A stretch of 64,000 nt of DNA, taken from assembly GCA_020633205.1 (NCBI GenBank), contig JACKEB010000016.1, positions 186,001-250,000 on the forward strand. Direction: 5' to 3'. Origin of the DNA: Polyangiaceae bacterium. GTDB taxonomy: Bacteria; Myxococcota_A; Polyangia; Polyangiales; Polyangiaceae. Under the pieces are notes generated by a model, which saw only the letters and a program-made list of their open reading frames with translations, was not told the origin of the DNA and ran no database searches. Shown here one piece after another: positions 17,387 through 25,700 of the stretch (its first letter is position 1; each line of letters opens with the position of its first letter). The translations under genes and the position numbers were made by a program.

Positions 17387-18688
17387 GTGAACCAACGCAG
17401 CAAGGGAGTGCTCTACATCCTGGTCGGGGCCGCGGCCGCTGGGGTCTACCTGGAGGTCAAGCACCACGAACACGAAGGCACTCTGTACGGTCCAAGCAGC
17501 TCGGCGACCGCGAGTCAGTCGAACGGCGCCACTCCCAGTGCCTCGCCGCCGAGCAGCGCGACCACGAGCGCCGCCACAGGGACTACCAGCGCACCTCCCC
17601 CCCAAGCTCAGGAACTCAAAGCGAGCGACGTTCAGGCGCTGCATGATGCGATCGGTGATCGGGTGCGGAAGGGCGCAAGCGACGCCGGGAGTCCCTGGGC
17701 GATGGCCCATGGTTTGATCGCCTTTGGCAAAGACTTCAAGGCCTCCGATGGGCAAGACGCGGTGGACGCCATCGCTAAACTTCTGGTTCTGGACACTGGG
17801 GCAAGCGGGAAGCCCACGTGGCAATTTCCTCCCGGAAGCCCGGCTGCACCGTCGGAGCCCCACCCACACCTGATCGTGGACGTGTTGCTTCAGGTTGGTG
17901 TGAGCCCCAGCCGTGAGCTGACCACGCAGACTGGCCGTAAAATCAGCCTGCAGACGCTGATCGATCAGGCCCTCAGAGACGCGAAGGATCCGACGACTGA
18001 GCCAGAGTGGATCGACTCGCCATGGCTGCTCGACCTATTGACCCGAACCGCGAAGGGGAAGAACCGAGCGACGCGACTCGCGCCGGTCGTTTGGGAGCAG
18101 CTCAGTAAGCAGACCCAGCTCATCGCGGATTACCGCGGGGCACCGGAACGCGCATTTGCGAACGGGACACCGCTCTTCGAAGCCAAGCGCAACAAGACGC
18201 AAATCTACGGGCACCACTGCGGCGGTTTGCATTTCATGCAGGCCGCGCTGAGCCTGGAGGCGAGCGTCAAGGCCGAGCCGCAAGGCGTCGCCCCGGAGCT
18301 CGATCGTTTGCTCAAGCGCATTGCCTTGGAGCGCTCCACTTACAACGCCCTCGACGCGCAAACCCAGGGCACCCCGGCTGCTCGCCTGTTGTTGGTCCAG
18401 GAGTTGAAGTTCTTCGGGCACAGCGCTGAGACCCTGGGGCTCGCTCGGGAGCTCGAGCTGTACGACCCCACGACCAATGAAGGTAAGCGCCTCGACGCAG
18501 CGCTACGAGCCTTGGCCTGGGATCTCAAGCGCGTCTTCGACGGCCTCGAGCAGGACAGCGCCTACAAGCAGCTCGACGCGATCAAGAGCGAGCGCGTGCA
18601 GACCTACCTCGACCTGATCGGCGATGGCTGTCACGCGATGCGCGGCTTGAAGCGCGCACTGCCTGCCTTCGATCAGACCGCGAAATAG
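17387..18688 (+). CDS. Membrane-anchored protein of unknown function
   Basis: 433 residues from a GTG at 17387; an ATG at 17336 is in frame but would start only 14 bases from the divergent rsmE start. An uncleaved-looking signal anchor (residues 7-22, VLYILVGAAAAGVYLEV) is followed by a Ser/Thr/Ala-rich spacer (about 40-80) and a helical alpha/alpha-type domain of about 350 residues. It contains one HxxxxHCGG-like cluster (YGHHCGGLHFMQAALSLE, near residue 268). No enzymatic motif is recognised, although the His/Cys cluster might bind metal. It is probably exported and faces the periplasm. Its 3' end overlaps the convergent phosphatase gene by 16 bases. Confidence 0.7.
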   Translation: MNQRSKGVLYILVGAAAAGVYLEVKHHEHEGTLYGPSSSATASQSNGATPSASPPSSATTSAATGTTSAPPPQAQELKASDVQALHDAIGDRVRKGASDAGSPWAMAHGLIAFGKDFKASDGQDAVDAIAKLLVLDTGASGKPTWQFPPGSPAAPSEPHPHLIVDVLLQVGVSPSRELTTQTGRKISLQTLIDQALRDAKDPTTEPEWIDSPWLLDLLTRTAKGKNRATRLAPVVWEQLSKQTQLIADYRGAPERAFANGTPLFEAKRNKTQIYGHHCGGLHFMQAALSLEASVKAEPQGVAPELDRLLKRIALERSTYNALDAQTQGTPAARLLLVQELKFFGHSAETLGLARELELYDPTTNEGKRLDAALRALAWDLKRVFDGLEQDSAYKQLDAIKSERVQTYLDLIGDGCHAMRGLKRALPAFDQTAK

Positions 18689-19380
18689 CTAGCAAGCGCA
18701 GGAACCGAGACGATCTGCGAGGCGCGTTCGCTCACCGTTCGCGGCCGCTCGTGAGGCTCGAGCACCAGCGCACTGAGTCGACCACCATACACACACGCGG
18801 AGTCGAGCCCCGTCGCGTGAGGGTGGAGTTGCAGACCGAGGCGTGCGTTGTGTCCAAACACCACGTGGCGGTCCCCGCTGTAGCTAGCCGCCCAAGATTC
18901 CTCCCGGAAACGGTCGCTGGGCTGTCGCTTTGCGGGCCCTCCCTCCCAGCTGCGCATGCGGGTCAGCACGTCCAGGCGTTGTTCGGTCAGTTCCAGCCGC
19001 GGGTCGATGCCCGCGTGGACCACCAGCACACCGTGCTCTGGCAACTCCAGGTACGGCGTCATCGCGTCGAGCACTTCCCAGTCGGCGGCCGACATGCGTT
19101 GGTAGACGTCCGCATGGCTCGGCCCGAGATGGGGGGGCTTCTTGCCCCGCGCCCGTGCATCCCGCACCTTGAGCAGCCGGTCTTCGTGGTTCCCGAGCAC
19201 GGCTCGCGCCCCCAGCTCGCGGACTTGACGGAGCACGCCAAGGGTGTCCGGCCCACGAGCCACCAGGTCGCCTACGAACACCCAGCGTGTGCCGGGCGCA
19301 GCGCCCACCTGCTCTCGGAGGGCTGCGAGCTCCTCGGAGCAGCCGTGGACATCACCTACGATGACGGTGCGAGCTTCCAT
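18673..19380 (-). CDS. ApaH/PrpE-like metallophosphoesterase
   Basis: 235 residues from the ATG at 19380 (MEARTVIVGDVHGCSEE); the frame runs 67 codons upstream but that part looks non-coding. All metal-binding motifs of the calcineurin-like family are present in order: GDVHGC (near 9), GDLVARGPD (near 38), GNHEDRLL (near 65), VVHAGIDPR and FGHNA. Members of this group hydrolyse diadenosine polyphosphates or dephosphorylate proteins. The GDVHG start and GPD motif suggest the bacterial Ser/Thr phosphatase/Ap4A-hydrolase group, and the substrate cannot be fixed from sequence. It is divergent from the lipoprotein gene at 19623. Confidence 0.88.
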   Translation of the reverse strand: MEARTVIVGDVHGCSEELAALREQVGAAPGTRWVFVGDLVARGPDTLGVLRQVRELGARAVLGNHEDRLLKVRDARARGKKPPHLGPSHADVYQRMSAADWEVLDAMTPYLELPEHGVLVVHAGIDPRLELTEQRLDVLTRMRSWEGGPAKRQPSDRFREESWAASYSGDRHVVFGHNARLGLQLHPHATGLDSACVYGGRLSALVLEPHERPRTVSERASQIVSVPALASYFAV

Positions 19381-19440
19381 GTGTGCTGAAATCCAATGAA
19401 ACTTTGATTCAATCCCCGGTGATTCCCGAAAGGTTCCGCG

Positions 19441-19543
19441 GTACGACCTGCACTCAGTGTGTCGGCTCTCTATGTCGTACACCTTTCTCGCCCGCCAGGG
19501 CGAAACGCTGTGAGGGGTGAACCTCGCAAGAGCGCGTTCTTGC
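19441..19543. other. Cluster of inverted repeats in divergent promoter region
   Basis: Three dyads lie in the 242-base gap between the phosphatase (minus) and the lipoprotein (plus). They are GTACGAC/GTCGTAC (19441-19447 and 19474-19480), TCGCCC-GCCA-GGGCGA (19488-19503) and GCAAGA/TCTTGC (19526-19543). They could be operators or structure in the leader. No T-tract follows, so none is a convincing terminator. Confidence 0.4.
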
Positions 19544-19622
19544 AGCGGAAGGGGGCAGCATGATAGCCGTGCCGTGCTCACAACAAGAGAGCTCAGGGAC
19601 TGACAGGAAGGTACTGAACCAG

Positions 19623-20354
19623 ATGCGTAGCGCCGCTTCTCTCATCGCTCCTCGCTTCTCCGTGATCCCCCGTGGTGCATCATGGCTCGTCACGCTCACC
19701 GCCCTGTTGGCGGCATCGGCCCTCACGGGGTGCGGTGGTGACGACAAGCCCTACGAGCCCCGAGGCGCGCCGAGCGGCGTCACGGCTTCTCTACCCGCGG
19801 TGCCCAACGTCCCGCAGAAGCCGGTGAAGAACGGCGATGCGTACACGATCTGGGGCGCGAGCTACTCGCTGCGCAGCCGCGTTCACAACTCCGACGTCTC
19901 GGACAAGCCCATCACCATCGAGGGCTACATCACCAAGACGAACCTGGGCGACGCTCCCGAGTGCGCGGTTCACAAGACCGGCAAGGGCGACCCCGACGAC
20001 TGCAAGCCGCCGGTTCCCGCTTTCTGGATTGGTGACACCAAGGACGCGACCGAGAAGGACTCGATCAAGGTCATGGGCTGGGCGTCGAACTTCGCGAACA
20101 TCTACGACGCCATCGAGCAGTACAAGAAGGACGACGCGGAGGAGTACAAGGACGTGCGCTTCCAGGTCACGATCCCGAATCCCATCGTCGCCGCCGGCGC
20201 GAAGGTCAAGGTGACTGGCAACTACGGCACCACGTACACCCGTCACACCACGGGCACCGAAGCGGACCCGATCATGGGCGTGCTGACGATGGACAAGTTC
20301 GAGTACATCGAGAAGCCCGCTGAGCCCGGCACGCTGCCTGGCATGAAGAAGTAA
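19623..20354 (+). CDS. Lipoprotein of unknown function
   Basis: 243 residues from the ATG at 19623, with a purine-rich AGGAAGG about 11 bases upstream. The signal peptide ends in lipobox LTGC (Cys about 36) followed by GGDDKPYEPRG. The mature part looks beta-rich, with an OB-fold-like middle (ITIEGYITKTNLGD, KVKVTGNYGTTYTRHT) and the phrase YTIWGASYSLRSRVH. It probably sits at the outer membrane. I recognise no family. The final codons GMKK-stop are repeated twice more in frame after the stop (20337-20390). A strong terminator follows at 20477. Confidence 0.8.
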   Translation: MRSAASLIAPRFSVIPRGASWLVTLTALLAASALTGCGGDDKPYEPRGAPSGVTASLPAVPNVPQKPVKNGDAYTIWGASYSLRSRVHNSDVSDKPITIEGYITKTNLGDAPECAVHKTGKGDPDDCKPPVPAFWIGDTKDATEKDSIKVMGWASNFANIYDAIEQYKKDDAEEYKDVRFQVTIPNPIVAAGAKVKVTGNYGTTYTRHTTGTEADPIMGVLTMDKFEYIEKPAEPGTLPGMKK

Positions 20355-20390
20355 GCTGGCATGAAGAAGTAAGCTGGCATGAAGAAGTAA
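20337..20390 (+). repeat. Three 18-bp tandem copies of the stop-codon tail
   Basis: Units of GCTGGCATGAAGAAGTAA at 20337-20354 (first base C instead of G), 20355-20372 and 20373-20390. Each unit is six codons and encodes AGMKK-stop (PGMKK-stop in the first), so the gene end is followed by two more in-frame copies of its last residues and TAA. Confidence 0.95.
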
Positions 20391-20406
20391 TCAGCCGCTC
20401 GTTTTT

Positions 20407-20417
20407 TCGGGGGTGAG
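20407..20417 (-). repeat. Scattered 11-mer CTCACCCCCRA
   Basis: Intergenic copy, 17 bases after the third tail repeat, preceded on the plus strand by a run of six T. The other exact copies are listed under findings. Confidence 0.5.
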
Positions 20418-20476
20418 GCGCGCTGGTCGTCCACCCGCGAACCAACTCAGCGCCTCGATGCGCCTCGATTCGAGAC

Positions 20477-20511
20477 GACGGGAGCCGAAACCGGCTCCCG
20501 TCCGGCGTTTT
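20477..20511 (+). terminator. Rho-independent terminator of the lipoprotein gene
   Basis: A perfect 11-base stem (GACGGGAGCCG at 20477-20487 pairing with CGGCTCCCGTC at 20492-20502) closes an AAAC loop. TTTT follows at 20508-20511 after a 5-base gap. It lies 123 bases after the lipoprotein stop and before tamA, separating the two transcripts. Confidence 0.75.
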
Positions 20512-20585
20512 GTCGGTCGAAACCGCGCGAAAGCGTTTGCCTTTCGCGTCGCCGATGCGGTGCCCCGTACTACGCTTCGTCGCCG

Positions 20586-22742
20586 ATGCTCCGCTCCCTC
20601 GTCGCAGCCACCCACCAGCAAGCTCCGCTGGTTAGCGCGAGGCTGCGCCACGTGTGGCGTAGCTGGCTGCGCGCTGTGTGGGTGCTCGGCTGGGTGTGTG
20701 TGACCCTGGGATGCGCCAAGTCGTACCCCGCCGGGCGCGACGTGGTGGACGCCGTGGAGCTGCAAAACGCCCAGGTGGTCGACGCCGACGATGTGCTGGA
20801 CGGCCTCGCGACCGCGGAGAGCCCGCGCTTTCTGGGAATTTGGCAGGGCGTCGTCTTTGACTACGAGGTCTACGACAAGGACGTTCTGGCCCGCGATCTG
20901 AAGCGGATTGAACGCTACTACCGCGCCCGTGGCTACTACGAGGCGAAGGTCAGCGCCGCGCGAGTGATCCCTACCGACGAGCGTCATGTCCGCGTGGAAA
21001 TACGCGTTGAAGAGGGCGACCCAGTCATCTTCAAGAACATTCAAATCAAGGGCCTGGAGGACATCCCTGTCGACATCAGCGTCGAAGCCCTCAAGGCCGT
21101 TCAGCTCAAGCAGAACGAGCGCTTCGACGAAGCCACCTTCGAAGCCACCAAGAAGGGCCTGGGTAAGGCGCTAGCAGATCGCGGCTACGCCTTTGTCGAG
21201 GTCGACGGCAAGGCTCAGGTCGATATCGCGAAGCACGAAGCCAACGCCATCTTCGTGGTCAAGCCCGGTCCCTTGGCGATTTACGGGACAATCAGCATTC
21301 AGGGCAACGGGGACCTGCCTGAAGACAAGCTACGCAACACCATCTCCATCAAGCAAGGGGAGCGCTACTCCCACGCCGATCTCGAGGCCGCGCAAGACGC
21401 GCTGATCGCACTTGGCGTGTTCGCCACGGTGAACGTTCGCCAGGACACCACGCACCCCGAGACCCGTCGGGTGCCCATCACGATCGTCGTGCAGCCGACG
21501 CAGCTGCGGACGCTGCGGCTCGGCGGCGGCATGATCTTCGACTCGCTACGCCTGTCGAATCATCTGCGAACCGGCTGGGAGCATCGGAACTTCCTCGGAG
21601 GACTACGCCGCTTCTCCATCGATGCTCAGCCAGGCGTCGTCTACTTCCCGACGCGCGTCCCCAGCAGCGAATCGCCCATTCAGGGCCCCACGCGCCTGCT
21701 CTTCGAGCTGACCGTGCGGGCGGAGCTGAGCCAGCCGTCGTTTATCGAAGGCAGGACACGCGGCATCTTGAGTGCCGAGTTCCTGCGATATCCGCTGCTC
21801 TACGAGGGCGAGACCGATGATCAGCAATCAAACATCGTTGGCTTCAACGAGGTGCGTGGGAGCGCAGCGCTCGAGCGCGCCTTCTGGCGCCAGCATTTCT
21901 TGGTCAAGCCCTCGTACAACATCCAAACGAGCTTCCCCTTCTCCTACAACAGCAAGCAGCTGCGCGACGGCGTGGACTCCGTGGTGGTGTCATTCCCCGA
22001 GCTGCTGTTCATCGTCGACTTCAGGGACAACGCGCTGGCGCCTCACAACGGCGCGGTGTTCCGCAGCACCGTGCAGGTGGCCGGGCACGTCTTTGGCGGC
22101 GATGCGTCCGACGTACGGGTGCGGCCCGAGCTCAACCTCTACAAGGCCCTCTCTCGGCGCGTCGTTCTCGCCACACGCACCACCCTCGGGTTCCTCTTTC
22201 CATCCAACTACGAGTCGCGGATCACCACAGACGTCAATGATCCCGCAGCGATCCGCGACCAGCAAATCCTGCTGTTTCGCGGGTTCTTCTCCGGTGGACC
22301 GAGTTCCAATCGCGGCTACCCTTATCGAGGGGTTGGCCCCCACGGCGTACTGGGCTTCCTGATCCCAAACGAAACTGACTGCATGTCGGATCCGCTCCCC
22401 ACCCGCTGCACGCGCAAGCGTCCCCTCGGCGGCCTGACGCTGTGGGAGGCGTCTCTCGAGGTGCGCTTCGACATCGCAGGGGACTTCGCCGGCGCGCTGT
22501 TCCTAGACGGCTCCGACGTCACCACGGACGTCGCCTCGATCCGCTTCGACTTCCCGCACCTCTCCGCGGGGCCTGGCTTGCGCTACCAGACTCCGGTTGG
22601 GCCGATCCGCGCGGATGTGGGCTATCGCCTGCCCTTCGCACAAGAAATCGGCGCCGAGAATCCGCGCCCCGAAGAGGGCAACCCGGGGACCATCCTGGGG
22701 CTGCCAATCGCCATTCACCTCGGGCTCGGCGAGGCGTTCTGA
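20586..22742 (+). CDS. tamA: Omp85-family outer membrane protein TamA, lipoprotein-type leader
   Basis: 718 residues. TamA and TamB form the translocation and assembly module linking inner and outer membranes. The leader WLRAVWVLGWVCVTLGC (Cys43) looks like a lipoprotein signal peptide, as in the lipidated TamA variant (TamL) of Bacteroidota. Three POTRA-like domains follow (about 85-320: LKRIERYYRARGYYEAKVS, NIQIKGLEDIPVDISVEAL, LIALGVFATVNVRQD). A C-terminal beta-barrel follows (ELLFIVDFRDNALAPHNG; the Omp85 barrel end LRYQTPVGPIRADVGYRLPF). The true start could be internal, since no good ribosome-binding site precedes the ATG. The stop shares one base with the tamB ATG. Confidence 0.9.
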   Translation: MLRSLVAATHQQAPLVSARLRHVWRSWLRAVWVLGWVCVTLGCAKSYPAGRDVVDAVELQNAQVVDADDVLDGLATAESPRFLGIWQGVVFDYEVYDKDVLARDLKRIERYYRARGYYEAKVSAARVIPTDERHVRVEIRVEEGDPVIFKNIQIKGLEDIPVDISVEALKAVQLKQNERFDEATFEATKKGLGKALADRGYAFVEVDGKAQVDIAKHEANAIFVVKPGPLAIYGTISIQGNGDLPEDKLRNTISIKQGERYSHADLEAAQDALIALGVFATVNVRQDTTHPETRRVPITIVVQPTQLRTLRLGGGMIFDSLRLSNHLRTGWEHRNFLGGLRRFSIDAQPGVVYFPTRVPSSESPIQGPTRLLFELTVRAELSQPSFIEGRTRGILSAEFLRYPLLYEGETDDQQSNIVGFNEVRGSAALERAFWRQHFLVKPSYNIQTSFPFSYNSKQLRDGVDSVVVSFPELLFIVDFRDNALAPHNGAVFRSTVQVAGHVFGGDASDVRVRPELNLYKALSRRVVLATRTTLGFLFPSNYESRITTDVNDPAAIRDQQILLFRGFFSGGPSSNRGYPYRGVGPHGVLGFLIPNETDCMSDPLPTRCTRKRPLGGLTLWEASLEVRFDIAGDFAGALFLDGSDVTTDVASIRFDFPHLSAGPGLRYQTPVGPIRADVGYRLPFAQEIGAENPRPEEGNPGTILGLPIAIHLGLGEAF

Positions 22743-25700
22743 TGGCGCAGAGCGGAAAGACTCCCGAGCCCGGCGGCGAGGCCGAGCTCGCCAGCACGCC
22801 GCCAGGAGCAACCGGCGAGGTGCAAGGCCGAAAAGCGCCGCGGGGCAACGGCCACGCGGCCCCCGAAGAGCTGGATGAAACGCTCACGGCGCCGCCTGAC
22901 CCCAGGCCCGTTGCTCCGCGGAAACGCAAACCCTCCTCGCGCCCGCCCGCCAAGCGACGTTCGGAGCGCCCTGCTCCATCCAACAACAAGCCGGCCAAGG
23001 CGCTGCGGCGGATGCGGCTCCGCAAGTGGCTAACTGGGCTTGGGACCGGACTCGTCACCAGCGTGGTCTTCACCGCCGCCACGGGCGCTGGTTTCTTCCT
23101 GCACGTCGATTTGCCGGCATCGCGCCGTGTCGTCGCCGAGACCATCGAGAAGAGCTACGCGGCTTCGATGCAAGGGCAGCTGCGCGTGGAGGGCCTACGT
23201 CACGTCTCGCCTCAACGCTTGGAGATCGACACGCTACGGCTCATCGACACCAGTGGACGCGAGGTCGTCACGCTGAGCGGAGTCCGCATCCGAGCGAACT
23301 TGGTCGACCTCGGTTGGGACGGCGTATTCGGCGGCTCGAAGACGACGCTCGTCTTGAACCATATCCGCGCGGAACGGACCACCTGGCAAATCATCCCGGA
23401 TGCGGATGGCACGCCCAGCCTGGTCAACGCCATGAACGTCCGCCCGAGCGACACGCCGAAAGCGCCCAGCACTTCGGCGCCACGCTACATCCGGGTGTGG
23501 ATCCCAACCATCGAGCTCGGGCAGAGCTACGTGCGCGGGAAGATCGGTGACCTGCCGACTGCCGAGGTTTCGCTGTCGAGTGCCCGGGGTTCCCTGCTCG
23601 CCACGCCCAAAGGCCTGGCTATCGACGTGCAGCGCTTCGGCGCCACGCTGCGTGGCCTGCTCGGCGCTGACGCCGTTGGTACGGGGGACTTCCACATCCG
23701 CTCTCCGGGCGCCGTGTGGAGCAACTTCAACGGGCAGCTCGGCGACGTACAGATCGGCGCCTTCATCAAGGCGCACGGGGGCGAGCTCGAGACACGCATC
23801 GAGTTACCCCGCGCTGAACCCGAGCCCGTACGCGCGCTGTTCGCCGACTGGCCGCTCTACCAGTCAGTCACCGCGCGGATCACGGCAAGCGGGAAGCTAC
23901 CCAAGCTCCAGACCAAAGCGAACTTCAGCATCGGGGACGCGACCATCGAGGCGACGGGGCCTGTGCGCATCGGGGGCGAACTCGGCGCCAACCTCGACGT
24001 GAAGGCGAAGCAAGTCGATTTGCGCGCGGTCTGGCCAGACGCCCCAGCGACCAAGATCGACGCGTCGACCACGTTGGAGATCTGGAACCGCAAGGGTGAG
24101 GTGGTGGTCGACGTGAACGGCTCGACCAAGGCCACGCGCATCGCTGACATCGACATCCCAGTCGCCGACTGGAACGGCACCTTCGACAGCAAGGGCTTTC
24201 GAGGCAAGACGAACATCCACGAGCCAGGCGTGCCAATCCGCGCTGATTTCGAGATCTCGCCAGCGGGTCGCATCGACCTGGATGTCCACGCGCGTCGCTT
24301 CGCCCTCACGGACTCCCCTCGGCTGCGGCCGTACGTGCGTGGCTACCTTGATGTCAGCGCGAAAGGCACCATCGCAGACGGTCGCATCAACGCAGCCGTC
24401 TCGGCAACCGGCGACCACCTGAGCGTTTCCGCGGTACAGGTAGGAACCGCGAAGCTCAACGGCACCGTGAGCGGCCCCCTGAACAAACCCGAAGCGCTGA
24501 CGGTGTCCTCCACCGTCAGCGGAGGCGGCTTTCGCTCTGCGGGGCTGTTCTTCGAGAAGTTCTCCGGTCGCGCAACTGGTCTGCTCCTGAAGCCGAAGCT
24601 CAAGGCCAGCTTCTCCGGCGAGTTCCGCCCCAAGGTGGTCGCAGAGGCGCAGCTCACGCCTCCCCTGCGCGGCAACAAGCGCACGACCCTCAGCAAGCTG
24701 AAGGTCAGCATCGAGCGAGACGACACGCGCGTCACCGGCCATGCGACGAGCCTCGACATCCTCGGCAAGCGCGTCGACCTCAAGAACCTCGTAGTCACCG
24801 GCGCTGGAGGAAAGCTCGAAGGTTCTGCGACGCTCGCGGGCAAGGAGCTCCGCGCCAACCTAAGAGGCAGTGGCGTCAACCTCTCCACCTTCTCCCGCGC
24901 GATCGGTCTCCCCAGGGATACGCTCGAAGGCACCCTGAACGTCGACGCGAACGTGCATCTGAAGGAAGATGCATCCGCGGGCTACGTCTCCGTGGCCTTG
25001 GGCCATGGCAGCCTGATGGGCATCCAGGGCATCGATCTGATGGTGCGCTCGGATTTCAACGATGCGCGGGTCGAAGGCGGAGCACAGGTGATCGTCGCCG
25101 ATTGGGGCGGAGTGCGGGGGACCTGGAAGGGCAGCATTGACGGTGACCCGATGTCTGCCAGCGCCTGGCAGCGCGCGGTCGGCAACCTGTACGTGAACGC
25201 CGATCAGCTGAACCTGGGTGGCCTCGAGATCGCGTTGAAGAACCAGGGTGTGGACGCAGTACGCGGCAAAGCCGCGGTGAACTTGCACGCGACACGCAGC
25301 GACCCGGAAAAGCTCCCGGACGTGACGTTCATGGCAGGCACTCAGGGCCTGGAAGTGGACTTTCACACCCAGGGCAAGGACAAGCAGCGCACAGACTACA
25401 GCGTCAAAGAGATCGACGTCGCCACGAGCGGAAAGGCGAACGGAGACTCGGGCGAGACCCGCGCGTCGGTCGGTGTATATTACCGCACGGAAGAGCTCGC
25501 CGTGCTCAGCGGCGGTGTCGGTCTCGACTTCGAGCGCCTCATTCGCTCGAACGCAAAGCAGGCGCTGTCCATGCTCGCAAACGCTCCAATCGATGCGCGC
25601 CTTGCCGTACCGGACCGCGGCCTAGGACAGCTGCCCGAGCAGGTGCGCGTAGAAGGCTTCGAAGGCAGCGTCGCCGCGGACGTGCGCTTTCGCGGAAGCG

